Shown: positions 11,071-21,342 of the stretch, piece after piece | Numbering within the stretch: position 1 is the first letter of the stretch | How the letters are laid out: each line of letters begins with the position of its first letter | Source of the DNA: Falciphora oryzae | Taxonomy: Eukaryota; Ascomycota; Sordariomycetes; Magnaporthales; Magnaporthaceae | Direction of reading: 5' to 3' | DNA length: 64,000 nt | Assembly: GCA_000733355.1 (NCBI GenBank) | Contig: JNVV01000057.1 | Location: 186,001 to 250,000 of the forward strand | Notes under the pieces: generated by a model | What the model was told of the DNA's origin: nothing | Database searches by the model: none | The model's input: the letters and a program-made list of their open reading frames with translations, nothing else | Translations under genes and position numbers: made by a program

Positions 11071-14020
11071 TTAGCGAATCCCGTCTTCTCTCGCAATCTG
11101 GTCATCTGTATGGCCATCCTGGACCTTTTCCAAATACTGGTCAAATTTCTTGGACACTCTGATAACATTCCTCAGGTGGTTGGAAGACATCTTCGTATTC
11201 TTGAACCGGGCAAGCTGGCGAGCCGTCGTGATGGCGTTGCGGATTTGTCTCCCGTTCATCTCCTTCTCGGCCAGCTCGCTCAGGTAGCAGTCGATGTCGT
11301 CAAAGTCGATGCCCATGCTGTCGTCGTCCGCTGACCACTTGCGCTTTGTAGACTCCCTAAGTGGCTCTAGAGCACCATCGGCGGGGCCTTTCCCTTTGCG
11401 TTGTATGCTGGCAGCGCTTTCGAGTTGCTTGAGGCGCTGGAAGAAATTCTTCCAGATCTTGCGGCGCTGCGTTTTGTTCAGGGGCTCGTAGTGCAGCGAG
11501 AGCTGGATCCGGGACTTGAAGGCCTCGTCGAATGTTCCCACCTGCAAAGCAGATAAATGTTAGCCAAAGTTACAGCCATGATAAGTGCACCGGGAGGATG
11601 GGGAGGAACACACCCGGTTGGAAGTTAGGATCAGGATTCCCTCGTAATATTCCAGGACGCGGAGGAAAACTGAAACAAGAGCGTTGCGCTGAAGATCCGT
11701 CAGGGTGCGCTGCTCGAGAAACACATCGGCCTCATCAAGGAGCACGACGCAGCCCCAGATCTTGCCGAGATGCAGCACCGTCTCGAGGTATTTCTCGACT
11801 TTCTCTGGCTCTGTTCCAATATCTCCGCAGGTCACGCGGAACAAAGGCTTCTCGGCGAATTCGGCCACACTCTCCGCGGTGAACGTCTTTCCGGTACCGG
11901 GCCCGCCGTGGAGTAGCATAATCAGCCCGTTGCCTTTTCCTTGGATCAAATCAGTGCCCTGCTCAGTCCCGAGTTTGGTGACCACTAGCGCCTCGATTAA
12001 ATCCTTAGCATCGGAATCGATCACGAGGTGTTCGAAGGCTTGCTTGTTCCAGGTCACGTTGTGCATCCGGTCAACGACGAGGTCCTCTACATCCAATCTG
12101 CGCGTTAGCTATTATGGTAGGGTAGTTAAAGCATTTATCGGTGTGGAGCGTACGCCAGATCTTCCGTCGGAGGTTGTACCCAATAACTATACTGGGGAAA
12201 ACCAGTAGCTGTGGGCCTCTGGGAGGCTCAGCTGCCTCCATGACCGCGGCTGGCATCTCTTTTCGATCAATCCTTGGGTAAGAATAGTTGTGCTTGGATT
12301 TGGCCGAGTCCGGATGCATCTGCTTGTACGTTTTAAAGTCCACCATGTACCTTTCACCTCTCTGCATGCCAGTTTTAATTAGCCTGCATTTCACTAACCT
12401 TGGGAGGAGATCTCGGGTTCTGTGCCCTTTCCACCCTCTTATACTTACCCCGAACACATCAGTCTCGTCGTCATTCTCGTATGCGACGAGATTGCCGTGT
12501 CTGCAATCCCACATGATTTGTCCGCGACGCTCCAGCCTGGTGCGGAACTCGTCCTTTGCAAACCGCAGTGGCAGCACCTCGAGTTCAGCAATGTCGGCAG
12601 TTTGATCAGTCTCATTAAACTCGGGAGCGATAGACAGATCAGTGTGGACTTCGTAGAAGCGACCGTCAAACCCGTATGACCAGGTTGATGCCTTCCAGAT
12701 AACCTTTTCCTTCGAGAAGGAGGTGCCCGAAGGGTACCAGGACAGAACAATGTGACCTAGAGTCGCTTGGTTGCCTGTGGATACCACAACTTCTCCTGGT
12801 CTGATGAAGAATGGCATCGTGACCTCGGAGATGGATCCTCGAGCGAACAGCGCCTCGGCGTCGGCGTAAACCCGACTATAGTTGTGGTCGATCCAGTTGG
12901 CAAGCAGACGCATTTGGCTTTGATGAGGCTCCTCCATCGTGTCAAGAGCGGGACTAGAGCGGTAATAGTACCAGAAGAGGAACGGTGACTCGATCGGAGC
13001 TTCCGGATCCCAGTCCGGAAAGTCCGTCTCGAAAGTTTCTTGCCTGCTGAGGAAAATACCCAAGGCGGTGGCTAGTGGGTCAGATGCTACCACGATCGAT
13101 TCCGCGTATGGAGTCGGCTTGGGTAGCGGCGAGCCGCCACTCCTGGCATTCTCTACCTCCTTGGCTTGATGGTCCTTGTTGTAGTACTTGTAGACCACGA
13201 AAGCAACCTCGGGCCTTTGTCGAAGAAACGCAGGCTCTTCGGCGATAGGGGAGTTTCCTTTAAGTCGCATCGTTCCCTTGCTGCCACTCGCCCATGACGG
13301 TTCTGCTAAGAATGTTGTCCCTTCGGCGTCTAGCTTGTGAAAGACCTGCGATGTGGTAGAGAAGAGTTTCCGTTGCAACTGCTGCAATCTTTGAATCTCT
13401 CGTTCAATGTCTTGGGCCGATGGCGTCGTCTTAATCGGAATGTTGGCCGTGGCCGTGGCTGTGCCTGGTCTCTGGTCCATGAGGCTCATGAGCGTCGGTT
13501 TTGTTGGGACCTTGGCTTTGGGTGGTGCCTGGTCGGGCAAGGAACCTGCAGCGGCTGTATCAAGACCGATCGTTCCCCTTGGTTGTTCCATAAGCAGTCT
13601 TTTCTTGTTCTGTTGCTCGAGGAGCATCAATTGCATCTGGTAATCCTGCAAGGCGTGGTTTGACGCCCCGGCACCAGGTGAACGAAAGCGATGAGAATCA
13701 CCAGTGTTATAGTAAGCGTTTATGGCAGCAGGATCCGGACCACCAGAGGCAATAGGGGCAGCAGGGGCAGTAGGGGCGTCTGGATCTGCAGGGGCGGCAG
13801 GAGTGGTAGTGGAAGCAGGGGCGGCAGGGTCGACAGGAACAGCAGGAGTCCATGCAGTGTTCTCGCCCCCAGTTTGCTGATTCCCTAGGACGGCGAAAAG
13901 GTTGGTTTCTTGGGAAAGGTTTGCAGCAGTGTGATCCCGCGAAATGGTAATGTGCCGATAAATCTGATAACTTTCCTCCTCGACCGGGCTTTCAGCTTGG
14001 CTGTCGTCTGGTTCTTTCAT
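11071..14020 (-). CDS. AAA ATPase (fungal type with DUF7025-like N-terminal region)
   Basis: Model: exons 14020-12180, 12097-11614 and 11541-11071, 931 aa. The N-terminal 130 residues are Pro/Ala-rich and disordered. A long middle region (about residues 250-600) matches the domain that precedes the ATPase in fungal proteins of this type. The AAA module is in exons 2-3: Walker A GPGTGKT (about 11900), Walker B VVLLDEADVF (about 11745), sensor ILTSNR at the end of exon 2, then VGTFDEAFKSRI and a helical lid. The intron at 11613-11542 is clear (GTGTGT...TTTGCAG). The intron at 12179-12098 keeps frame but removes a stretch (YNLRRKIW) conserved in relatives, so that border is doubtful. The substrate is unknown. 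Confidence 0.8.
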
Positions 14021-14822
14021 ATACGAATTGGATAATAAAGTGGCTGGGAAGTGTTTCCTTCAAAGTCAAGGACGTCGGTGTCATTCAAAGGGTTATACTT
14101 CCAGCTTTTCTCGACGGCAAAGGCGGTCTAGGGGCGCCGCTGCGCTTCTCTCCGCGGTTCAAGTTCCCAGAATGAGCTTTGCCATAGTCATCTTCACGAT
14201 CCCGTAAGTTTTCTTCCTCGCTTTCGCTGTGTTAGGTAACGTCGTCGTTGCTGGTATATGTGGATGTTTTGCGGTCCGTATGTGTGGCTTGGATTACCCA
14301 GCGCGTCAAGATGCGCCGGATTTATTTTGGAAAAGCCCTGGGGAAGCCGTGAACATATGAACAGGTAGCTTTCTTATTTTGGGGCTGCGTCTTCGAGCCT
14401 AATCCTTTTTCTCGAGTATGGCACAGCGTTGATGCCATGTGTAATCCGATTATTGGTCGCCCGGATGTTGCGTGCACTGCTGGCAAATCGGAATCTTCCA
14501 CGGCAGGGCGCAGCCGCCGATGTTGCGCCATGGAGGCGCAGTAAGACACTACTCGGGCATGCAGCTATGTCGATCCCATTACTGACCCCGTTTGCAACAA
14601 AAAAAGATGGCACACTTGTATCTTTTCCCTTTCTTTTTCCCTTTCCTTTTCCTTTTTCTTTTTATCGTGGACGAGCTGGCCTGCTGCTTCCCCCCCCCCC
14701 AAAAAAAAAAAAAAGTCGGAAAATCCAACCTCCAACTCACCCTTATCACAAAATACCTGGCAACACCATAAGCGTCCTAGCTCGTGCCTCTGTGCGCGTT
14801 TCACTTCTGCATAACGAACAAT
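14021..14822. promoter_or_regulatory. shared divergent promoter region of the AAA and DUF7708 genes
   Basis: An 802-bp gap lies between the two start codons, which point away from each other. It contains a long pyrimidine tract on the plus strand (about 14621-14667) and a C11-A14 homopolymer junction (14690-14714). No ORF of note. Confidence 0.5.
14690..14714. repeat. C11-A14 homopolymer junction
   Basis: A run of C (14690-14700) is directly followed by a run of A (14701-14714). The lengths may vary between isolates or be sequencing-sensitive. Confidence 0.85.
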
Positions 14823-16587
14823 ATGGATAATACCACCGAAGCTTTGTTCCTCGCCAGCTGGCACTCCTCCCAGTAGGTGGATCCTTATTTGCGTGCGTGT
14901 CCTACCCCTTTTGCTAAAAGTCCACAAGACAGGCTCCTACAAACTTCATCTCCCCCCTGGCCCAACAAGCGTACCTCGAAGCCGTGGACCGGTTCTCCAG
15001 CGAGATGACCGACGACGACCGGAAGATTCAGCTGGCTAGAGGCACAAAGACTCCCCATGATGTCCAGGAGTTGCTAGCCAAGTCACTCGCCAAGTACAAG
15101 GATAGCAGGAGGTTCCCTAAAGCTAGGAAATGGCTGGGAAAGTCCATTTCCAGGATCAACCACTTCAGCAACATTATCAACATCTTTGTACCGCACAATC
15201 CCGAGTATGTAGCACTTGCATGGGGAGCAATAAGACTTGTACTCCAAGTAGGTTCAGCGAGGCGCACTGCACAGGGCGAGTACGCGAGCCCCTGATTTCT
15301 GCTGACATGGTTTTCACCACGCTCAAGTCTGGACAGAACCACGAGAACACAATGGGCCTCATCGCCAAAGGCATCTCGCAGATTGCAGACAAGCTGTCGC
15401 ACATCGAGCTGGCCACTGTCCTGTATCCAACAGAAAGGATGCGTGAGGCTGTCGGGAGACTGTACGCCGACATTATCCAGTTTCTCATCCGCGCGCACAA
15501 ATGGTGCAACGAGGGCAGCCTCCGCCACGCACTACACAGCTTCACCAGGCCTGCCGAACTGCAATATAAAGACCTCCTGGAGCGCATAGACGAGGGCGCT
15601 CGGACGGTGGAACGGCTAAAAGATGCAGGTGCACAAGTTGAGCTTAGAGAAGTGAAGAATATGCTCGTGCAAACGAACCAGGTGGTGGCGCAGATGGCGG
15701 CAAAGATTGAGACCATGGTGTCTATGCAGGCCCTGCACTCCAGCGCACTGATAAACACAAGCCACCAGCTCTCTGACCTGCAGGTCTCGCGAATCATGAC
15801 GTTCGTTTCGACGGGCGGACTTGGGGATCATGTCAAGGCACTCCAGTACCACCAGTCGATGCAGCGGCGTCACGCCCGCAACAGGATGTTCGAGACAACA
15901 GACCGGTTCTGGGAATCTCCCAAGCTGGCGGACTGGTCGCGAGGAGCCACGTCCGGCGTGGTAATCATAAAGGGCAACTCCCGTGCGCGATTCTCTATGC
16001 GGGACTTCGCCGTCGAGCTGATCAAGGAACGACAGTCACAGAATTGCCCTGTGCTATGGGCACTACCGAGGCCATCCACGGATGGGTCAGCTTCGGCTGG
16101 TTCCGAAGTCCTGGAGAATGGTAGCATCTCGCCTATCGATATTCTGAAACATCTGGTCTGGCAGGCAATGAGGCTTGACAAGGGCTTGACGAGCGAGAGC
16201 ACCATGTCGTTGCAGTGTGCTCGGTTTCATGGAGCCGTAACGGAGCAGGAATGGATGGACCTGCTCGGCTCGACCCTTGTAGGTGCCTACCCGCAGCTGT
16301 ATATGCTGGTGGATGATTCGACGCTGGACCCAAATCTACAGCCAGCGTGCGGTTTTCTGTGGCAGTCAGCATTCGAGCGGCTTTTCATGGAGGTAGGGAA
16401 GCGGCTGCCAAACCTCCGGATCAAGGTTATGTTCCTGAACTATGGGACTCATCAATGGACCGGAGAACAAGGGGCTTCGAACGTGATAGTGCCGGTCAGG
16501 ATTCACTGGACGCCGGTCAGGAAGCGAAAGCATGTTGCCAAGGGGCAGGGTCCATTGCGCCGCGGAAAACAGCGCCGACACTTTTAG
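14823..16587 (+). CDS. DUF7708-domain STAND-like protein
   Basis: Model: exons 14823-14872, 14929-15247 and 15328-16587, 542 aa, with introns GTAGGT...AAG and GTAGGT...AAG. The join gives SSQ-QAPTNFISPL then AVDRFSSEMTDDD. Residues around HNPEYVALAWGAIRLVLQ and NHENTMGLIAKGISQIAD are the signature of the DUF7708 N-terminal region of fungal NACHT/STAND proteins. A helical coiled segment (about residues 200-270) leads to GVVIIKGNSRARFS, the place of a P-loop, but the GxxGxGKS/T form is not kept. LYMLVDDS may stand for Walker B. The C-terminus is short and basic, with no ankyrin, WD or TPR repeats. STAND proteins act in non-self recognition; the role here is inference. Confidence 0.75.
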
Positions 16588-16756
16588 TTCCTCCGATCTC
16601 TTATTCTTTTCTCCTTGTCACTATTATTATCACGTTCTGCGCGCGTATTCTCTTCTGCCGGATGAAATTAAACCAGGTCGCCTGTCGGCTGGGAATGATC
16701 ATGGCTTCAATGATGCTATGGTGAATAACGCCGGCCGGTGCCTCACAGCCCGCGGG

Positions 16757-16763
16757 TATAAAA
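16757..16763 (+). promoter_or_regulatory. TATA box
   Basis: TATAAAA in GC-rich surroundings, 94 bp before the ATG of the cysteine-rich ORF at 16857. Confidence 0.4.
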
Positions 16764-16856
16764 GGGCGAGTATTCGAAGTTTCCCTAGCCCTCTAGCCGC
16801 CCTGCACAATCGCCAAAACGTGCTACATCTACCAGGAAATACAGCAGTGCCGCTGC

Positions 16857-17332
16857 ATGATGAGCAGCGTCAAAGGCTGCCACCATTTCGTCGAGATCCT
16901 CGAGGACGACGCGATGATCGAGTTTGAATACGTCCACGAGGTCCGCGGCGAGGGCTGGCAGGCAACGCGCGGGATCGCGCGCAACGGGTGGTTCAACAGG
17001 CACGAACGAGACTGGCCGACGTGCAACGACTGGATCAGCTAGCCGATCATCAAGGACTGCAAGAACGACCCGGATCTGCCCATAGGTTTCCAGTGCCCCA
17101 ATTGGCGCGGGGGGATTGACGACATCCGCAAGCGCCACAAGTTGTGTGGCGCGTGCAAAATGACTAGCGCATGCGAAAAGAGGGACAGAGAGGAGAAAGG
17201 GCTCGGCGACGACAAGGGCTACAAGGATGGCTACGTGTCGAGGAAGAAGGGCGGCAAGCGGTTTGGCAGGCTTGAGGCTGAGGTCTTTGTCAAAAAGCGG
17301 GAGAAAGATGACTCGAGCCGTACGCCTCTGTA
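16857..17332 (+). pseudogene. cysteine-rich hydrophilic protein with an in-frame TAG
   Basis: The frame from ATG 16857 is open for 61 codons, meets a TAG at 17040-17042 and is then open again to 17332. Both halves have the same character: charged, with CNDW, DCKND, QCPNW and KLCGACKMTSAC, ending in a Lys-rich tail. The same frame is also open upstream (KTCYIYQEIQQCRC), so the true start may be earlier. The TAG could be CAG mutated at CpA. There is no intron that would remove it. The family is not recognised; the opposite-strand ORF (17408-16785) looks like a shadow. Confidence 0.4.
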
Positions 17333-17447
17333 GACGGGCGAGTAGACTGTAGATGAGAGCGAGCAGACTGTCTTGGGAAACGCCCCCGAACTCACATGCG
17401 CCCAGCAAGGTCTACCAACAAACTCAGGGGTAATCGCAGTCAGAAAC

Positions 17448-18787
17448 CTAAATCTCCCTCGTCTCCCCAATATTGCACACGTCAAACACGCTTTCCTCCA
17501 AGCCCGACCTCCGCAGAGCCTCCTTCAGCAGACGCGGCGGGTCCTCGAGGGCCTCAGAGGTGAGCACCCAGGTGCCCCAGTGCACGCCCATAGCCCTCCT
17601 GCAGTGCGTGTCCTTGAAGATCTCGACGGCGTCAAACGGGTTCGAGTGGACAGGACTCCACAGCCAGCGCGGGTCGTAGGCACCGATGGGGATCAGGCCA
17701 AGGTCAAAGGGCCCGCGCAGGCGCCCAATCTCGGCAAAGTCGGGGTTGCGCGGCAGGTGGGCGTGCTGCGGGCCGTAGTCGTCCTCGTCTTTCGGCAGCT
17801 GTGGGACAGCGCGGTAGCCTGTGTCGCCGCCGAACCACACGCTGCGGCCGCCGGACGAGACTGCCCAGCTCGCCCACAGGGTCGTGTCCTTGTCGCCTGG
17901 GGTGCGGCCTGACGTGTGCTGGCAGGGGAGGCAGGAGATGGTGGCTAGCATCTCGCTGGGTGAGTCCGGCTGTTGCGTGTCCTTGTCCACCACCAGCTTC
18001 AGCTCTGTATCCTCCCACCAGTCCATCTCGGTGACGTTGTCGATGCCGGCAGAGCGGAACCAGGGGGCCAGGCCCAGGCCCACGAAGAAGTGAACACACG
18101 GGTGTGCGGCGACCAGTGCCGTGACGGTATGTAGGGATAGGTGGTCGTAGTGGGAGTGGGAGATGACGACGGCGTCAACGAACGGCAGGTCTTTGGGCAG
18201 ACAGGGCGGCGGTGTGATGCGGCCGAGATGTAGAGGCATCCAGTCCGGCACTGGAGCGCATGCTTTCTCGAATACGGGATCGAAGAGTACTCGCAGCCCC
18301 GAGGGGAACTCGATATAGTAGCATGCGTGGCCGAGCCATGTCGCGCGAAGGGAATCGGGCGAGACTCGGGTTGGCAGTAGGGCGGGCTCGACGACTCTGA
18401 TCTTGTGGCCCTTTGTCTCGGGTTTGGGCATCTCGCCGCGCCATTTTGCTCTGTTCGTGGTTTGTTAGGTTCTGGCGTCTTGGATGGGTCAAAAGGCAGA
18501 CAAAGGACCCCAAAAACTTGCCTGAACATGCGCGACAACTGGTCTGTCAGCGACAGCGGCGTGCCAGCCGACGGATGCGGGTTGACGAAGCAGACGCGCT
18601 CGCCATTGCGGCCCTTGACGTGGTGCGGCTTCGCGACAGCGCTGTCGGGGACCGTGCCGGTGGTGGGTGTTACAGAGGCCGCGTAGGTGGCCATGGCCGT
18701 GGATCCGAAGGCGGTCGTCGTCGCAGGGGGCACAGGTCGCTGTGGTAGCCTGAGCGCGGCTACAGACTGGACAAGCGACGACGCCAT
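17448..18787 (-). CDS. NAPE-PLD-like metallo-beta-lactamase-fold hydrolase
   Basis: Exons 18787-18522 and 18450-17448, 422 aa, joined across a GC-AG intron (GCAAGT...CCTAAC...ACAG), giving QLSRMFR-AKWRGEMP. The N-terminal FVNPHPSAG resembles the FxNPWPS box of N-acyl-phosphatidylethanolamine phospholipase D. The metal motif is HSHYDH (residues 187-192). Later come SVWFGGDTGY and GVHWGTWVLTSEALEDPP, which carry further metal ligands in the family. NAPE-PLD releases N-acylethanolamines from membrane lipids using two Zn ions. The substrate of fungal members is not established. The N-terminal 60 residues are Ala/Thr-rich and may be a targeting signal. Confidence 0.85.
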
Positions 18788-19142
18788 GGCCGTTTATATC
18801 GGAGGAGGCATCGTCACGCAGGCCGCAGCAAGGCAACGGACTTGCGGGTTGTGACGGGCTTTAGGGCGCGAGTCGATTCACAAAAACGATCGAGCCGGCC
18901 CCGGGTGTTCAGGGGATCAGAATGGGACTGGGGCTGAAGTCCAGGGCACGTGGCGCGCCCGGCAGACATTGAAACCCGCGGACTCTCGGGATTCCACGAG
19001 ACTGTCGGGCTGTCACCATCTGCTAAATCCGACGCTCTCGCGCCGACCATGATTCGCGTCCGTATGGCTTCGCGTTTAAGAAACTAAGAAAGCATTTTAT
19101 CGCCGACGTCCCCGACACGTGCCCATCACGTGCGCCGCGTCA
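18788..19142. other. intergenic, upstream of the NAPE-PLD-like gene
   Basis: A gap of 355 bp between two minus-strand genes. It contains two CACGTG-type hexamers (about 19112-19134). No ORF is supported. Confidence 0.4.
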
Positions 19143-20386
19143 TTAATCCTGTTCTGGCTGCTCGTCATTGTCTCTGTGCCCTCCCATCGCATCAGCCCGC
19201 CACTTCTCTGCATCGCCCAGTCGATCCGCCGTCAGCCCGGCCCGTCCAGGGCTCGCCATGCCCGACTCAATCTGTCGCTGGTACGACCTCCTCCGCAGCC
19301 GCTCGGCCTCGACTGGCGTCAGGTGAAGCTGCAAACATGTCAGCACCGTTCATCATCCTCACACAGCCCTAGCACAGGCCTCGCACAGGCGCTTACATAG
19401 GTCTCGATGCCCGCAGCATGCAGGACCAGGGCCAGCCACATGGCGGCGCCAAAGTTGAGGTCGATGGCGGCGCCGACGCTCTCGACCTGGCCCAGCGTCA
19501 TGCTGGCTGGCACCAGCGCGTGCTGGTTCGGGTTGGCGCCGCTGTAAAAGGCCGCACACTCGGGGTACCGCGCCAGCATCTCGTCGCGCCCGCCCACCAG
19601 GCTGGCCACCTTGGCACACGGCTCAGCCATGTAGTAGCCGCCCATGGCGGTGACCACGTACGCGGCCAGGAACATGATCAGCCGCGCCGTCACGATACTG
19701 CCGGCGTAGAACCACGCGCGCAGCATCCACGCGCGGTGCTGCTCGATCTGCCGCCGCCGGATGTTGGCGTACGCCAGCGACAGCGACACTAGGAAAATTA
19801 TACCCAAGAACCCGATCCCCGTCTGCGTCGCCAGCGTGCCGCCAAACGCCCGCCGTGCCACCAGGAACGCGCTCGCAGCCCCCAGGGCCGATAGCAGCAG
19901 CACCGCGTACCCGTTTGCCCGGTGCGCGACGGGCCAGCGCCGGCGGATCGCGGGCACGAACTGGAAGCAAGCCAGGAACGCGGCCGGCAGCACCGTCGCC
20001 AGGTGCAGGATGATGCCCACGCGTTCGGTGGACCCCACCGCCGAGTAGTAGAAGCACTCTCCCGGGGCGGCGTGCCGCGTCGCGCTGCTGGCCGAGCTCG
20101 CGCCAGCGCCGCTGCTGCAGAAGACGCCGTCGATGTCGAGGAACGGGAGCCGCGCCAGTGTGAAGCCCATCAGCGCCCCGGCGAAGGCTACGAACAGGGC
20201 AGAGTTGTAGCCTTTGCTGAAGCCGAGTGTCTGGTGGATGCGGCGCATGATGGACTTTTTTGCGAGGCCATTGTCCTGTGGCTGCTTCTTCGTGCTCGGT
20301 GGTCGCGTGTCGGTGGATGGCAGGCCCTCCGGCGGCCGGTTCTTGTCGCTGATGCCTTCGAGACTCCATTCGCCGGTCCTGTCCAT
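19143..20386 (-). CDS. DUF2306-type integral membrane protein
   Basis: Exons 20386-19397 and 19328-19143, 391 aa. The first ATG in the frame is at 20386; the open frame before it starts only with GTG. The intron is canonical (GTAAGC...TGCTGACA...TTGCAG), joining GIETY to LHLTPVEAERLRR. The protein has a polar N-terminal 45 residues, then about six to seven hydrophobic helices with short loops: ALFVAFAGALMGFTL, GIILHLATVLPAAFLACF, VLLLSALGAASAFLV, GFLGIIFLVSLSLAY and two more. EQHRAWMLRAW between helices matches the DUF2306 family, where the His and Arg are conserved. Function unknown; the tail is polar. Confidence 0.75.
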
Positions 20387-21342
20387 CCCTATCTTTTCTC
20401 GAGACACGGCGGTATCGATCTGTTCGGTTCTCTGCTTGTCGCTTGTGCGGTTATGTGCCTATGTGGTTCCTTTTGGAATGGAAGAGCTCGTTCGGGTCGG
20501 CCCAGGAACAAAAATGCAGAAATGTTTACATGTCTGCTAGCCGGCCGTTATTGAGAAGGTCGCGCACCATCATTACCATCCACTCTCGCTGTTGGTTCAC
20601 TCTACTTTCAATAATACCCCCCCATTGTCACCTCCCTCCATTCCCGATCCGGCCTGATCCTGATGAGGTGGCTTGCGGCGAATGCTCCATCGATTGGCCC
20701 CAGCATTGGCGCCTGCTCCGGTTGGCCAGCTGCCGCCCGGGTGACGCTCGCTTGCACGCCTACGTCCGTACCGTTTGAAAGGCCGGGATTCTGGCCTAGC
20801 GGCCGTTTTCGCCTCGCCCACCTTGGCCACTCCTGGCTGGATCTGCTGGATCACGTTCACCGCCTTCTCCATCCCTTGCGTTTGTTCATATTGCAGCTGA
20901 TATCCCCTCCATTCCATGCGTCGCCCCTCGCGCCCGGCCGCAGTGTCTCTGGAAGTTTCCCGCGTGCTTCCGCAGCTTGCCGTCGCACTCGGCCGACGCG
21001 CAGCTGCCGGTCGCCTATGCCCGCGTCCGGAAGCTGCTGTCCTCCCTGCGAGTGCGCCATGGCGGTGCTTCTGCCCGGAACCCCGACTGCCGACAGGGGC
21101 TGCGGATCGAGGCACGCGGGGGGGTTCTGTTTCCCGAGACATGGCGAGCTGCGCACATCAACTCTTAATTCAACGTCGCTCGTGGGCAGTGTGGAACAAT
21201 CACAATGTCACGAAGGGTTGGTTGACCTTGTTTGCTCGTATATCGAGCACATAATGATAGACAGTGTAGGCAGTGTGGGACCAAATTACATGGATATCAT
21301 TGTTGCCTGATCTACAACGCATTCCCCAATGAATCTCTTGCG
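20387..21342. other. intergenic, about 950 bp, no supported gene
   Basis: Overlapping open frames on both strands (for example 20663-21310 plus, 21142-20597 minus) have no motifs and mutually exclusive composition. I judge them spurious. The stretch holds the promoter of the DUF2306 gene and the 3' side of the DUF6603-like gene. Confidence 0.45.

Noticed and set aside
16785..17408. Minus-strand ORF of 207 aa
   Set aside because: It is the hydrophobic shadow of a charged, cysteine-rich plus-strand frame that has a TATA box.
20663..21310. Plus-strand 215-aa ORF with several Cys
   Set aside because: No signal peptide, no motif; overlaps equally long frames on the other strand.
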